In this document: positions 26,770 through 35,120 of the stretch, piece after piece
Layout: every line of letters begins with the position of its first letter
Position numbering within the stretch: the stretch's first letter is position 1
From: Pacificibacter maritimus
Lineage (GTDB): Bacteria; Pseudomonadota; Alphaproteobacteria; Rhodobacterales; Rhodobacteraceae
Length of the DNA stretch: 64,000 bases
Assembly: GCF_003814915.1 (NCBI RefSeq)
Contig: NZ_RKQK01000001.1
Location: 1,008,031 to 1,072,030 of the forward strand
Reading direction: 5' to 3'
The notes under the pieces: generated by a model
What the model was told of the DNA's origin: nothing
Database searches by the model: none
The model's input: only the letters and a program-made list of their open reading frames with translations
Program-made: the position numbers and the translations under genes

Positions 26770-27684
26770 CTATTTGGGATCTTTGGTCAACCCGTCAACC
26801 ACGGTTTCAGCCGTGACACGCAATAAATCCAAATAGGTTGGCACAGGGCCATCGGATGTGCTGAGGCTGTCCACGTAAAGTGCGCCACCGTAGCGTGCCC
26901 CTGTTTCACGCGCCACCTGTTTCGCAGGCGATGTGTTTACAGTGCTTTCGCAGAACACCACGGGAATATCATTGTCGCGCACCCCATCTATGACACTGCG
27001 CACCTGTTGAGGTGTGCCCGTTTGATCCGCATTCATCGGCCATAGATACAGTTCCTTGAGACCAAAATCACGCGCGAAATAGCTAAATGCCCCCTCACAG
27101 GTCACCAGCCAGCGTTTGTCTTCGGGCAATTCAGACAGTTTGGACCGCAAAGGTTCGATCGTCGCGCGAATTTCGTCTTTGTACTGTGCTGCATTATCAG
27201 CATAGATCTGCGCGTTCTCAGGATCAGCTTTGCTTAAAGCCGCCTCGATATTGGTGATATAGACCATCGCAGACTCCAACCCCATCCAAGCGTGGGGATT
27301 GGCCTTGCCTTCATAGCTGCCTGCGGCAATCGAAATAGGATCTATCCCGACAGATAGCGTTGCAGATGGAATATCTCCAAGGTTGGACAAAAACTGTTCG
27401 AACCACAGCTCTAAATTCAACCCGTTCCACAAAATCAAATCCGCATCTAGGGCGCGCACGATATCGCGCGGTGTGGGATCATAGCCGTGGATTTCTGCGC
27501 CTGGCTTGGTGATAGAAACAACCTCTGCCGCCTCTCCTGCCACATTCTGTGCCATCTCGGCCAAAACGGTAAATGTCGTGACGACCTTCAATTTATCTTC
27601 GGCGGCTACCGTGGGCAAAGCCTGTAAAGCCATCAATCCTGTTGAAAGGCCTATACAGGTTTTAAAGCGCGTAAATGTAGACAT
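26770..27684 (-). CDS. sitA: Manganese/iron ABC transporter substrate-binding protein SitA-like
   Basis: Cluster A-I metal-binding periplasmic protein, 304 residues, signal peptide cleaved near 'TVAA' (about residue 28). Metal ligand motifs are 'EIHGYDPTPRDI', 'NPHAWM', 'CEGAFSYFARDFGL' and a late aspartate near 'ALYVDSLS'. It has no histidine-rich loop, which argues against ZnuA and for Mn/Fe. The motif 'LWPMNADQTGTPQQVR' is typical of SitA/YfeA. The ATG at 27684 is preferred over one at 27702 because GGAGG lies six bases before it. First gene of the operon, with a Fur-family palindrome 62 bases upstream. Confidence 0.9.
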   Translation of the reverse strand: MSTFTRFKTCIGLSTGLMALQALPTVAAEDKLKVVTTFTVLAEMAQNVAGEAAEVVSITKPGAEIHGYDPTPRDIVRALDADLILWNGLNLELWFEQFLSNLGDIPSATLSVGIDPISIAAGSYEGKANPHAWMGLESAMVYITNIEAALSKADPENAQIYADNAAQYKDEIRATIEPLRSKLSELPEDKRWLVTCEGAFSYFARDFGLKELYLWPMNADQTGTPQQVRSVIDGVRDNDIPVVFCESTVNTSPAKQVARETGARYGGALYVDSLSTSDGPVPTYLDLLRVTAETVVDGLTKDPK

Positions 27685-27745
27685 TGCGTCCTCCATGAAC
27701 ATCAGTTGCCTTGTGTAGATGCAAGTTTTTGCGGCCTGTCAAGTA

Positions 27746-27764
27746 GTTGCGAACGATTCTCAAC
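27746..27764. promoter_or_regulatory. Fur/Mur-family-like operator upstream of sitA
   Basis: GTTGCGAACGATTCTCAAC is an imperfect 19-base palindrome (GTTGnGAA-N3-TTCnCAAC). On the minus strand a TTGACA -35-like hexamer lies at 27737-27742, immediately downstream, so the site abuts the putative sitA promoter. In alphaproteobacteria manganese importers are often controlled by the Fur homologue Mur; assignment to Mur rather than Fur or Irr is an inference. Confidence 0.5.
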
Positions 27765-28040
27765 TAAAGCTTAGGTTTTCGCAACTGGCAACGCATTCAT
27801 CCCCTTTGACACCATAGAGTGCTGCTAAAAAGCACAGGGCAACACCTCGACTGCGCCATGTCGCGCCCGCGCAGCCCCTCCCCTGATTCTCGACAGCTGT
27901 GCGCGTGATTAATTTGGAATGGCATTTTGTGTCTGATGCGAGCGTCAAGGAACGGCAGACCTATCAGGGGGGCGCAACAGATGACCGTAAACCGACACGG
28001 CACATACCGCGCCACGGTATGCCTGCTGGAAGGATCACAT
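27765..28040. other. Gap between sitA and lacI genes
   Basis: About 275 bases with no convincing gene. A seven-pair stem CATACCG / CGGTATG (28003-28009 with 28015-28021) lies 20 bases past the regulator stop and may mark its transcript end on the minus strand. Two short forward frames here have no ribosome binding site. Confidence 0.4.
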
Positions 28041-29036
28041 CTATCCGCGAATGCTTCCACGCCAAATCAGACGCGACTTAAGGGAAACGGCCCTTGGGGC
28101 ATCATCTGAGGGGTGTGACAGGCTTTCGATTGCTGCCTTGGCAATTTCGCGCAGGGGCTGACGAAAGGTGGTCAGGTCATAACTTTCCCAGCTGGCCTCT
28201 TCAACGTCATCAAATCCGATAACACAGACATCCTTGGGAACATCTAATTTAAAGCGCCGCCGCGCCGCATCCATGACGCCAAACGCAATCAAATCAGTGC
28301 TACAAAACACACCATCGGGGCGGTTTTCGCGCGTCATTAAACGCGTTCCGACATCAAGTCCTGTTTGGTATGATGTCATTCCTGAGACTTCCAATATCAC
28401 ATCTTGGCCTGCGTCTTGTGCGGCGGACATAAAGCCGCGTGCGCGACTTTCCAAACTCGGTGTGCCCGCAAGGGAAGATGCCATAGCCAATCGCGTACAG
28501 CCTGCTGCCATCAGGGCCGCAAAGGCTTGTCGACCTGCGGCTTCGTCATCTAATCGAATTTGGGTTGCGCCGCGTCGTTCTTCGTCGCGATTGATCAAAA
28601 CCAGCCGCATTCCATTTCTTAAACAGGTTTCTGCAAGTGAACTGTCTGGCATGCCCGACAAAACAATGGCCGCATCAGTGCGGTAGGCAATGGCCTTGCG
28701 CAGAGCTTGGGAGACGCTTTCGTCGGAACGATCTGTGTTAATTAAAAGGCTCACTTTGCCTGCGGCCTGTAGATGTTCGGTCAGGGCCGCCAAAAGTTTG
28801 GATCGGTAGGGCGTGCCGATTTCTGAGGCAATCAAGGCCACAATCCCTGTGTTCGACGTGATCAATCCGCGCGCTAAGTGATTGACATGGTAACCCAATT
28901 CATCTGCTGCAGCATGCACCTTGGCGCGCGTTTCTGCGGATACGCTGGCCCCAGGTGTGAAAGTCCGCGATACGGCCGCGCGAGAAACCCCTGCAAGCTC
29001 TGCGACATCTTTTGCGCTCACCTGTGTTCGTGCCAT
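28041..29036 (-). CDS. LacI-family transcriptional regulator
   Basis: A 331-residue repressor: N-terminal helix-turn-helix ('SAKDVAELAGVSRAAVSRTF', about residues 6-25) with the hinge 'VNHLARGLITSNTGIVALI', then a periplasmic-binding-protein-like sensor domain ('RMRLVLINRDEE', 'CVIGFDDVEEASWESYDLTT'). LacI-type regulators usually respond to a sugar or sugar derivative. It is divergent from the ABC importer operon at 29194, and a perfect inverted repeat lies between them, so local control of that operon is very likely. The ATG at 29036 is chosen because the family starts a few residues before the helix-turn-helix; the frame extends 18 codons further upstream. Confidence 0.92.
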   Translation of the reverse strand: MARTQVSAKDVAELAGVSRAAVSRTFTPGASVSAETRAKVHAAADELGYHVNHLARGLITSNTGIVALIASEIGTPYRSKLLAALTEHLQAAGKVSLLINTDRSDESVSQALRKAIAYRTDAAIVLSGMPDSSLAETCLRNGMRLVLINRDEERRGATQIRLDDEAAGRQAFAALMAAGCTRLAMASSLAGTPSLESRARGFMSAAQDAGQDVILEVSGMTSYQTGLDVGTRLMTRENRPDGVFCSTDLIAFGVMDAARRRFKLDVPKDVCVIGFDDVEEASWESYDLTTFRQPLREIAKAAIESLSHPSDDAPRAVSLKSRLIWRGSIRG

Positions 29037-29096
29037 TTTCGATGTCCCAATATATATATCGATCAGCTTTGCATACTTAAAATACGCCAATAAAAG

Positions 29097-29110
29097 CTAT
29101 TTTGAAATAG
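29097..29110. promoter_or_regulatory. Palindrome CTATTT-TG-AAATAG near the regulator promoter
   Basis: Perfect six-base arms with flanking A/T symmetry, 61 bases upstream of the LacI regulator start and just before the TTGACA-like -35 (29116-29121) of the importer operon. It may be a second operator or a promoter element. Confidence 0.35.
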
Positions 29111-29145
29111 TTTTATTGACAAAGTCTGATTCTTTTCACAACCTA

Positions 29146-29161
29146 TTGCACAGGTGTGCAA
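29146..29161. promoter_or_regulatory. Probable LacI-family operator upstream of the importer operon
   Basis: TTGCACAGGTGTGCAA has perfect seven-base inverted arms. It lies 25 bases downstream of a TTGACA -35-like hexamer and 33 bases before the ATG of the binding-protein gene, where a bound repressor would block transcription. Symmetry and position fit LacI-family operators, although the usual central CG is GG here. Confidence 0.6.
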
Positions 29162-29193
29162 ACACCGCCTCATTTGAGGTTAGGGAGGAAAAT

Positions 29194-30216
29194 ATGACTA
29201 AATTGAAACTGGCCCTGCTGGGCTGCGCTGCGATTTTGCCCGCAGGCGCGATGGCAGATGAGTTGAATCTAATCTGCTCTGCTGATGTTGTGATCTGCGA
29301 ACTTTTGGTCAACGAATTTGAGAAAAGTCACAGTGAAATCGATGTAAACATGGTGCGACTCTCATCGGGAGAAGCATTCGCAAAAATCCGTGCTGAATCG
29401 CGCAATCCCCAAACCGATTTATGGTGGGGCGGCACGGGCGACCCCCATTTGCAGGCAGCAACAGATGGTTTAAGCGCCGAATACAAATCGCCCATGCTGG
29501 ATCAGCTGCAAGATTGGGCGCAAGGCCAAGCTGAAGTGTCGGGATATCACACCGTTGGCGTCTATTCTGGCGCTCTGGGCTGGGGGTACAATCGCGAGAT
29601 CTTGGAAAAGAAAGGTGTAAGTGCACCGCAATGTTGGGCCGATCTATTGGACCCTGCTTTGAAAGGTGAAATCCAGATTGCCGATCCAAACTCATCAGGC
29701 ACGGCTTACACAACATTAGCCACTTTGGTGCAGCTGATGGGGGAAGATGAAGCCTTTGATTTCTTGAAAAAGATGCACCTTAACGTTTCGCAATATACCA
29801 AATCTGGTTCAGCCCCTGTAAAATCGGCCGCTCGCGGCGAAACGGGTTTGGGCATTGTGTTCCAACATGACGCGGTATCACAGGCCGTTGCTGGCTTCCC
29901 GATTGAAGTGGTCGCCCCTTGTGAGGGGACGGGATATGAGATCGGATCGATGTCAGTGATAGATGGCGCACAGAACCTTGATCAAGCTAAGATCTTTTAT
30001 GATTGGGTGCTCACCGCAGAGGTGCAAAATTTGATGCCAAATGCTGGGTCTTATCAAATCCCGTCAAACGCCAGTGCGATTGCGCCCAAAGAGGCCCCAG
30101 ATTTATCGACAGTCAAACTGATCGATTATGATTTTGCTCAATACGGAGCATCGGAGCGTCGCAAAGCCTTGCTGTCTCGCTGGGATGATGAAATCGGCAG
30201 CTTGCCACTAGAATAA
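29194..30216 (+). CDS. ABC transporter substrate-binding protein, AfuA-like (sugar phosphate rather than iron)
   Basis: Periplasmic binding protein of 340 residues in the fold family of FbpA/AfuA, signal peptide cleaved near 'GAMA'. The mature protein begins 'DELNLICSADVVICELLVNEF' in pattern. At the place where ferric-binding FbpA proteins have a Tyr-Tyr pair, this one reads 'GLGIVFQHDAVSQAV', so iron binding is improbable. AfuA of Actinobacillus, once called ferric-binding, was shown to bind sugar monophosphates, and from memory uses a His-Asp pair in this area. A phosphatase in the same operon and a LacI regulator support uptake of phosphorylated sugars or polyols. The GGGAGG ribosome binding site selects the ATG at 29194. 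Confidence 0.85.
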   Translation: MTKLKLALLGCAAILPAGAMADELNLICSADVVICELLVNEFEKSHSEIDVNMVRLSSGEAFAKIRAESRNPQTDLWWGGTGDPHLQAATDGLSAEYKSPMLDQLQDWAQGQAEVSGYHTVGVYSGALGWGYNREILEKKGVSAPQCWADLLDPALKGEIQIADPNSSGTAYTTLATLVQLMGEDEAFDFLKKMHLNVSQYTKSGSAPVKSAARGETGLGIVFQHDAVSQAVAGFPIEVVAPCEGTGYEIGSMSVIDGAQNLDQAKIFYDWVLTAEVQNLMPNAGSYQIPSNASAIAPKEAPDLSTVKLIDYDFAQYGASERRKALLSRWDDEIGSLPLE

Positions 30217-30283
30217 TTCGATACGGGGCGTGGCTACACAGCCATGCCCCGCCACGCTGCTTTACATCAAATGGCAAATTCAC

Positions 30284-32479
30284 ATGAAAGATAACCGCAG
30301 GCTCGATTTGATCCTCGCGGCCGGGATTTTTGCGCTTATCGCACTGCCTTGGTACCGCGTTCGGTCTGGATTTTTCAGCTTTGACTGGCTGACCGATATC
30401 ATTAGCTCAGATAACCTTTGGCCAGGATTGGTACAGGCGCTTACAGGGCGCTTGCAGCTCTGGCCCGTTATCATTTTGCTTGGCGCTACACTTTATTTAC
30501 GCGTGACCCAGCCCCCAGAACAACGCGGCAAAGCCCTGAGTTGGATCGGCGCACTGGGCTTGGTGTGGATGTCTATAGAAGGCTTATCCATTGGCCTGCG
30601 TGGTTGGAATTGGGGTCAATTGCAAACCATGTTTGGCGATGTGGCAGGTCAGCCCGCCTTTGGTGCGGGGGCCGTGGTTATCGGTGTCGTTTTTGCTTTG
30701 CTGATTGCATTCGGCCAAGCAGAACGTGGCGCCTTAAAAGGGGATGCCTTTGTCATTGGCGCTATCACTTTGCTGGTGCTTTTGGTGGCCACTTTTGTCT
30801 TTTATCCACTCGCTTCGATGTTTATTGGCGCGTTTCAAGATTTTGATGGCTCTTTCACCAGTGAAGGCGTTCTGAGCAATATAGTAGATCCCAAAATCTG
30901 GTCTTTATCTTGTCTCATTGGCGGCAATTGCGGTGTGGCATGGCGGACCTTTTTTCTTGCCATTTGCACCGCAACTGGCAGCACTTTGCTGGGCTTGTGT
31001 TTCGCTTTGGTGGCCACGCGCACAGGATTTAGATTTAAAAAATCATTGCGGCTTTTAACAGTCCTGCCAATCATCACGCCGCCTTTTGTTGTGGGTCTTG
31101 CTCTTACGATGATGCTGGGGCGTTCTGGCATGGTCACCCATTGGATCGAAGCCCTGACAGGTTGGGAACTTGGCCGCTGGCTTTATGGTCTGACTGGAAT
31201 TTGGATCGCGCAGATGCTCAGCTTTACACCTATCGCCTTTTTGGTGTTGATCGGTGTTGTCGAAGGCATCAGCCCCTCCATGGAAGAAGCCAGTCAGACG
31301 CTAAGATCTGATCGCTGGCGCACGTTCAAAAAGGTATCGTTGCCTCTCATGGCTCCGGGGCTGGCGAATGCATTCTTGATCGGTTTTATTGAATCCATGG
31401 CCGACTTTGGGAATCCGCTGGTGCTCGGTGGCTCAGGTGGCGTCTTGTCGACCGAAATATTTTTCGCCGTTGTCGGCGCGCAAAACGACCCGTCCCGTGC
31501 GGCAGTTTTAGCAACTGTGCTGTTGATCTTCACCCTATCGGCCTTTTTGTTGCAGCGCTTTTGGTTGTCGGGCAAAAACTTTGCCACTGTCACAGGAAAA
31601 GGCGATGGAGGGCGTCATGCCCAGCTGCCCAAACGCGTTGGTTGGCCTGTCACAGCGATTGTGATTTTCTGGGGCGCCTTCACGCTTTGCGTTTATACAA
31701 TGGTTCTTTTCGGCGGCTTCGTGAAGCTTTGGGGCTTGGATCATACATTGACCTTTGATCACTACATCCGCGCCTTTGGGATTACATGGGATGGCGGCAT
31801 GAACATGGTCGGTGTCGCATGGGACAGTTTCTGGACAACACTGAAAATCGCGTTGATTGCAGCGCCGCTCACCGCAGCTGTTGGGCTTTTGACTGCATGG
31901 TTGATTGTGCGTCAAAACTTTCCAGGGCGGTCGGTGTTTGAATTTGCTTTGATGATGAGTTTTGCAATTCCTGGAACGGTCATTGGCATCAGCTACATCA
32001 TGGCATTCAACCTGCCCCCCCTACAGATGACGGGCACGGCCGTGATCTTGATCGCATGCTTTGTCTTTCGCAATATGCCGGTTGGTGTGCGGGGCGGAGT
32101 TGCGGCTATGGCGCAGCTCGATGCATCCTTGGATGAAGCATCTTTAACCCTTGGCGCCAGCTCTGCGCGCACGATGCGCAAAGTGATTTTGCCACTGATG
32201 AAGCCCGCGATCCTTGCTGCATTGGTCTATAGTTTTGTGCGCGCGATCACATCCATTTCAGCCGTCATTTTCTTGGTCAGCTCGAAATACAATATGGCAA
32301 CAGCCTATATCGTCGGTCTGGTCGAGAATGGAGAATACGGCGTGGCTATCGCATATTCGTCGGTTCTGATTTTCGTGATGATTGCGGTCATCGGTAGTTT
32401 CCAACTGCTGGTTGGCGAACGTCGCATTCGCCGCCAAGCCTCCCCCCAATTCGCCCATGATAAGGAAAAAATAGTATGA
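30284..32479 (+). CDS. ABC transporter permease with two fused membrane modules, AfuB/FbpB-like
   Basis: A 731-residue inner-membrane protein. Three to five N-terminal helices precede two BPD-type permease modules, each with an EAA loop: 'EEASQTLRSDRW...KVSLPLMAPG' near residue 355 and 'DEASLTLGASSARTMRKVILP' near 620, here cited by their ends. Fused permeases of this size are typical of the FbpB/AfuB group. The ATG at 30284 is the best available start, though no strong ribosome binding site is present; upstream in-frame codons would extend into the leader. It lies 67 bases after the binding-protein gene and overlaps the ATPase gene by four. Confidence 0.88.
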   Translation: MKDNRRLDLILAAGIFALIALPWYRVRSGFFSFDWLTDIISSDNLWPGLVQALTGRLQLWPVIILLGATLYLRVTQPPEQRGKALSWIGALGLVWMSIEGLSIGLRGWNWGQLQTMFGDVAGQPAFGAGAVVIGVVFALLIAFGQAERGALKGDAFVIGAITLLVLLVATFVFYPLASMFIGAFQDFDGSFTSEGVLSNIVDPKIWSLSCLIGGNCGVAWRTFFLAICTATGSTLLGLCFALVATRTGFRFKKSLRLLTVLPIITPPFVVGLALTMMLGRSGMVTHWIEALTGWELGRWLYGLTGIWIAQMLSFTPIAFLVLIGVVEGISPSMEEASQTLRSDRWRTFKKVSLPLMAPGLANAFLIGFIESMADFGNPLVLGGSGGVLSTEIFFAVVGAQNDPSRAAVLATVLLIFTLSAFLLQRFWLSGKNFATVTGKGDGGRHAQLPKRVGWPVTAIVIFWGAFTLCVYTMVLFGGFVKLWGLDHTLTFDHYIRAFGITWDGGMNMVGVAWDSFWTTLKIALIAAPLTAAVGLLTAWLIVRQNFPGRSVFEFALMMSFAIPGTVIGISYIMAFNLPPLQMTGTAVILIACFVFRNMPVGVRGGVAAMAQLDASLDEASLTLGASSARTMRKVILPLMKPAILAALVYSFVRAITSISAVIFLVSSKYNMATAYIVGLVENGEYGVAIAYSSVLIFVMIAVIGSFQLLVGERRIRRQASPQFAHDKEKIV

Positions 32480-33552
32480 GCAACTCATTTCATGGCGCTG
32501 TAGAGTTTCGCAATGTTCGAAAAGAATTTGGCAAATTCACCGCCATTCCTGCGTTAAGTTTAGATATCAAACCCGGTGAATTGGTCACCCTCTTGGGGCC
32601 GTCAGGCTGCGGGAAAACGACAACTTTACGCATGCTGGCGGGGCTAGAAAGCCCAACGGCAGGACAAATCCTGATCGGGGGTCAAGATGTCACCCGACTT
32701 CCTGCGGATCGTCGAGATGTGTCGATGGTCTTTCAAAGCTACGCCTTATTTCCCCATATGACTGTGGTTCAAAACGTCGCCTACGGTTTGGAAGCAGGCG
32801 GCATGACTGCAAAAAAATCCCATGCTGCGGCTGAGGATGCCTTGGCTTTGGTCGGATTAAAAGGGCTTGGGCAGCGTTTGCCTGCCGAGCTGTCAGGGGG
32901 GCAACAACAACGTGTGGCCGTTGCGCGTGCCTTGGTGCTTGAACCACAGGTTTTGTTACTGGATGAACCGCTGTCAAATCTAGATGCGCGCCTGCGACGC
33001 CACGTGCGCACAGAAATTCGCGAACTTCAGCAGCGTTTGGGATTTACTGCGGTTTATGTGACCCATGACCAAGAAGAAGCGCTGGCTGTTTCTGACCGTA
33101 TTGTGGTGATGAAAGATGGCCATGTCGAACAAATCGGCACGCCGCGAGACCTGTATGAAGCCCCTGCCTCTGAGTTTATTGCTGACTTCATTGGCGAGGC
33201 AAATGTTGTCGATGCGCAGGTGATCAGCGTGAAAGACGATCAGGCTGAGGTTGATCTTGGGGGGGTGATTTTATCGCTGCCTGCGCGCGACGCAAAAATT
33301 GGCCCCGTACGGGTGTCTTTGCGCGCCAATGCGATGCGTGTGCGTCAATCCACTGAAAACACCTCTGGTGTCGCGGGGGTTATCGCCACATCGGCCTATC
33401 TTGGCGATCATGTAGAGTATGAAATCGACGGCCCTTTGGGGCGTATTTTTGCCGTTGATGACGAAAGCGATACACCCTTGCCAGAAGGGACAGCCGTGCG
33501 GCTTGACCTGCGCCTGCGCGGTATTGCCCTTATCCCAGCAGGTGCAAAATGA
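32476..33552 (+). CDS. ABC transporter ATP-binding protein, AfuC/PotA-like
   Basis: ATPase of 358 residues with Walker A 'GPSGCGKTT' near residue 40, signature 'LSGGQQQRVAVARAL' near 139, Walker B 'LLLDEPLSNLDA' near 160, and a C-terminal TOBE-like regulatory domain ('VSLRANAMRVRQ', 'YLGDHVEYEIDG'). This arrangement is common to spermidine, ferric and sugar-phosphate importers, so it does not by itself indicate substrate. ATGA overlaps couple it to the permease before and the phosphatase after it. Confidence 0.92.
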   Translation: MSNSFHGAVEFRNVRKEFGKFTAIPALSLDIKPGELVTLLGPSGCGKTTTLRMLAGLESPTAGQILIGGQDVTRLPADRRDVSMVFQSYALFPHMTVVQNVAYGLEAGGMTAKKSHAAAEDALALVGLKGLGQRLPAELSGGQQQRVAVARALVLEPQVLLLDEPLSNLDARLRRHVRTEIRELQQRLGFTAVYVTHDQEEALAVSDRIVVMKDGHVEQIGTPRDLYEAPASEFIADFIGEANVVDAQVISVKDDQAEVDLGGVILSLPARDAKIGPVRVSLRANAMRVRQSTENTSGVAGVIATSAYLGDHVEYEIDGPLGRIFAVDDESDTPLPEGTAVRLDLRLRGIALIPAGAK

Positions 33553-34352
33553 CCTATACACCAAGCAAACGCCTGACCATCGCCCAAGATATTGCCAAGA
33601 TTGCAGGCCAACTGGCATTGGATCACTTTCACAACCGTGATGCGCTGATCATCGAACAAAAACGCCATATCACCGATTTGGTGTCAGAAGCGGACCGTGC
33701 TGTTGAAACCTTGATCCGTGATGCTCTGCGCGCTGCCTTTCCTGAGGATGCGCAATTGGGTGAAGAACACGGGCTGAGCGAGGGCACATCCGATTTTACT
33801 TGGGTGATCGATCCGATAGATGGCACAGCGCCCTATCTGAATGGCCTGCCTGGCTGGTGTGTCTCAATTGGGGGCTGTGATAAGGATGGGCCTGCTCTAG
33901 GTGTGATCTTTGCCCCAATGCTGAATGAAGTGTTTGTGGCTGAACGCGGCGGTGGCGCATTCTTGAATGGCACGCCCATTTCAGCCACTTCGGGTGATCT
34001 ACGATCTGGCCTGTTGGGCATAGGGGCAAATGACCGTGTGGACAGCGCGCGGGTCGGACACCTGCTGACGGATCTCATGGATGCGGGCAGTGCTTGGGTG
34101 CGCTACGGATCTGGCGCATTGATGCTGGCTTGGGTCGCGGCAGGCCGTTTGGTTGGATATGCCGAACCACGCATGAGCGCATGGGATTGCATGGCAGCCT
34201 ATTGCCTGATCCGAGAAGCTGGGGGACAAGTGCTTCCTTTTCCGCAAGACAAAGAACACATCACGCAGCCTGCGCCGGTTCTTGCTGCGGGGCCAAAAAG
34301 CTTCGATGAGTTGGTGCGCATCTGTGCTTTCAAAAACCAAGATGGCTGGTAG
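33549..34352 (+). CDS. Inositol monophosphatase-family phosphatase
   Basis: Mg-dependent phosphatase of 267 residues. Motifs are 'GEEHG' near residue 73 and 'WVIDPIDGTAPYLNGLPG' near 85 (both metal ligands) and 'SAWDCMAAYCLIREAGG' near 208. Family members act on inositol phosphates, histidinol phosphate, 3'(2'),5'-bisphosphates or sugar phosphates. It is translationally coupled to the ABC ATPase (ATGA), so it most likely dephosphorylates the imported solute in the cytoplasm. This is the main contextual reason to regard the importer as a phospho-sugar or phospho-polyol system. Confidence 0.9.
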   Translation: MTYTPSKRLTIAQDIAKIAGQLALDHFHNRDALIIEQKRHITDLVSEADRAVETLIRDALRAAFPEDAQLGEEHGLSEGTSDFTWVIDPIDGTAPYLNGLPGWCVSIGGCDKDGPALGVIFAPMLNEVFVAERGGGAFLNGTPISATSGDLRSGLLGIGANDRVDSARVGHLLTDLMDAGSAWVRYGSGALMLAWVAAGRLVGYAEPRMSAWDCMAAYCLIREAGGQVLPFPQDKEHITQPAPVLAAGPKSFDELVRICAFKNQDGW

Positions 34353-34368
34353 CGCTTGGTGCAAGTCT

Positions 34369-34397
34369 AGAACGGATCAGCACAGCAGGTCCGTTCT
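34369..34397 (+). terminator. Stem-loop at the end of the importer-phosphatase operon
   Basis: Perfect eight-pair stem AGAACGGA / TCCGTTCT (34369-34376 with 34390-34397) begins 17 bases after the phosphatase stop. No T tract follows, so it may be a 3' processing hairpin rather than an intrinsic terminator. Confidence 0.55.
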
Positions 34398-35120
34398 CAA
34401 CAAGGTCGCAGATTTGGGAAACAGATGATGTTCCGACATAAGGATCAATGCGAGCTTCAAATCCTCTTTTGACGGCACATCGCTATCCCGACACCCCGTG
34501 AGGTTTCGCATGCGCGCTCAGACCCGTGACGCTGCATATGCTCAATGTTCGGCGTAGACGCGACCAAGATCATCAGCCCCCTGCCCTCAGCATTTGTTTC
34601 GCTCAAGACCAGTGGCAGGTCACCGCGCCAGACTGAAGTGGCCCTCCTTTTTAGGACAGCTTCGCGGATTGGCTAGGATGCATCATGTTTCTACTCATGC
34701 GGCGTTTCGTGTATCCACTTGGAAGACGTATGAAATGCTGGGGGTTTGCTTATCGAGTACGGTATTTGGGCATTCAAAATTATAGAACCCAATCCAGATA
34801 ATAACAGCCACATCTCGGCGCAAGCTTGAGCGATAGATGTCAATTCATTCCACCGAGTTCAAAAACAAAACGAGGGATCATTTGGGGGGATCAAAAAAAC
34901 CTAAGACCTAATTTTAGGAAAAAATCTCGCTCAAAATGGAAGGATGACCGAACAAACATTTGGAGCGCCTATGCTAAATAGGTGCATTTCAGCACCAACG
35001 ATCACCCTAAGGTAAGCATTGCGCATTTGAGATGCGTTGACTGAAAGACACGAGCATGTAAATAAAAGTGTATTAATTCAGCCATGGCTTCATGGGTGAG
35101 GCCAACGAAAGCTCTGAATT
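34398..35120. other. Long gene-free stretch before the O-acetylation operon
   Basis: About 720 bases without a credible gene. The largest forward frame (34594-34785) has no ribosome binding site or recognisable content. The right half is AT-rich and has small imperfect repeats (for example CCTAA...TTAGG around 34899-34918). It could hold the operon promoter, an unrecognised small RNA or decayed mobile DNA; I cannot decide which. It marks the left border of the accessory polysaccharide block. Confidence 0.4.

Noticed and set aside
27899-28109. Two short forward ORFs between sitA and the LacI gene
   Set aside because: They overlap each other in different frames, run into the antisense regulator gene and lack ribosome binding sites.
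29194-30216. Annotation as ferric-iron-binding protein FbpA
   Set aside because: The paired tyrosines of iron-binding members are missing and the operon carries a phosphatase and LacI regulator.
34594-34785. 63-codon forward ORF in the long gap before algI
   Set aside because: No ribosome binding site, no recognisable motif and unusual composition; probably chance.
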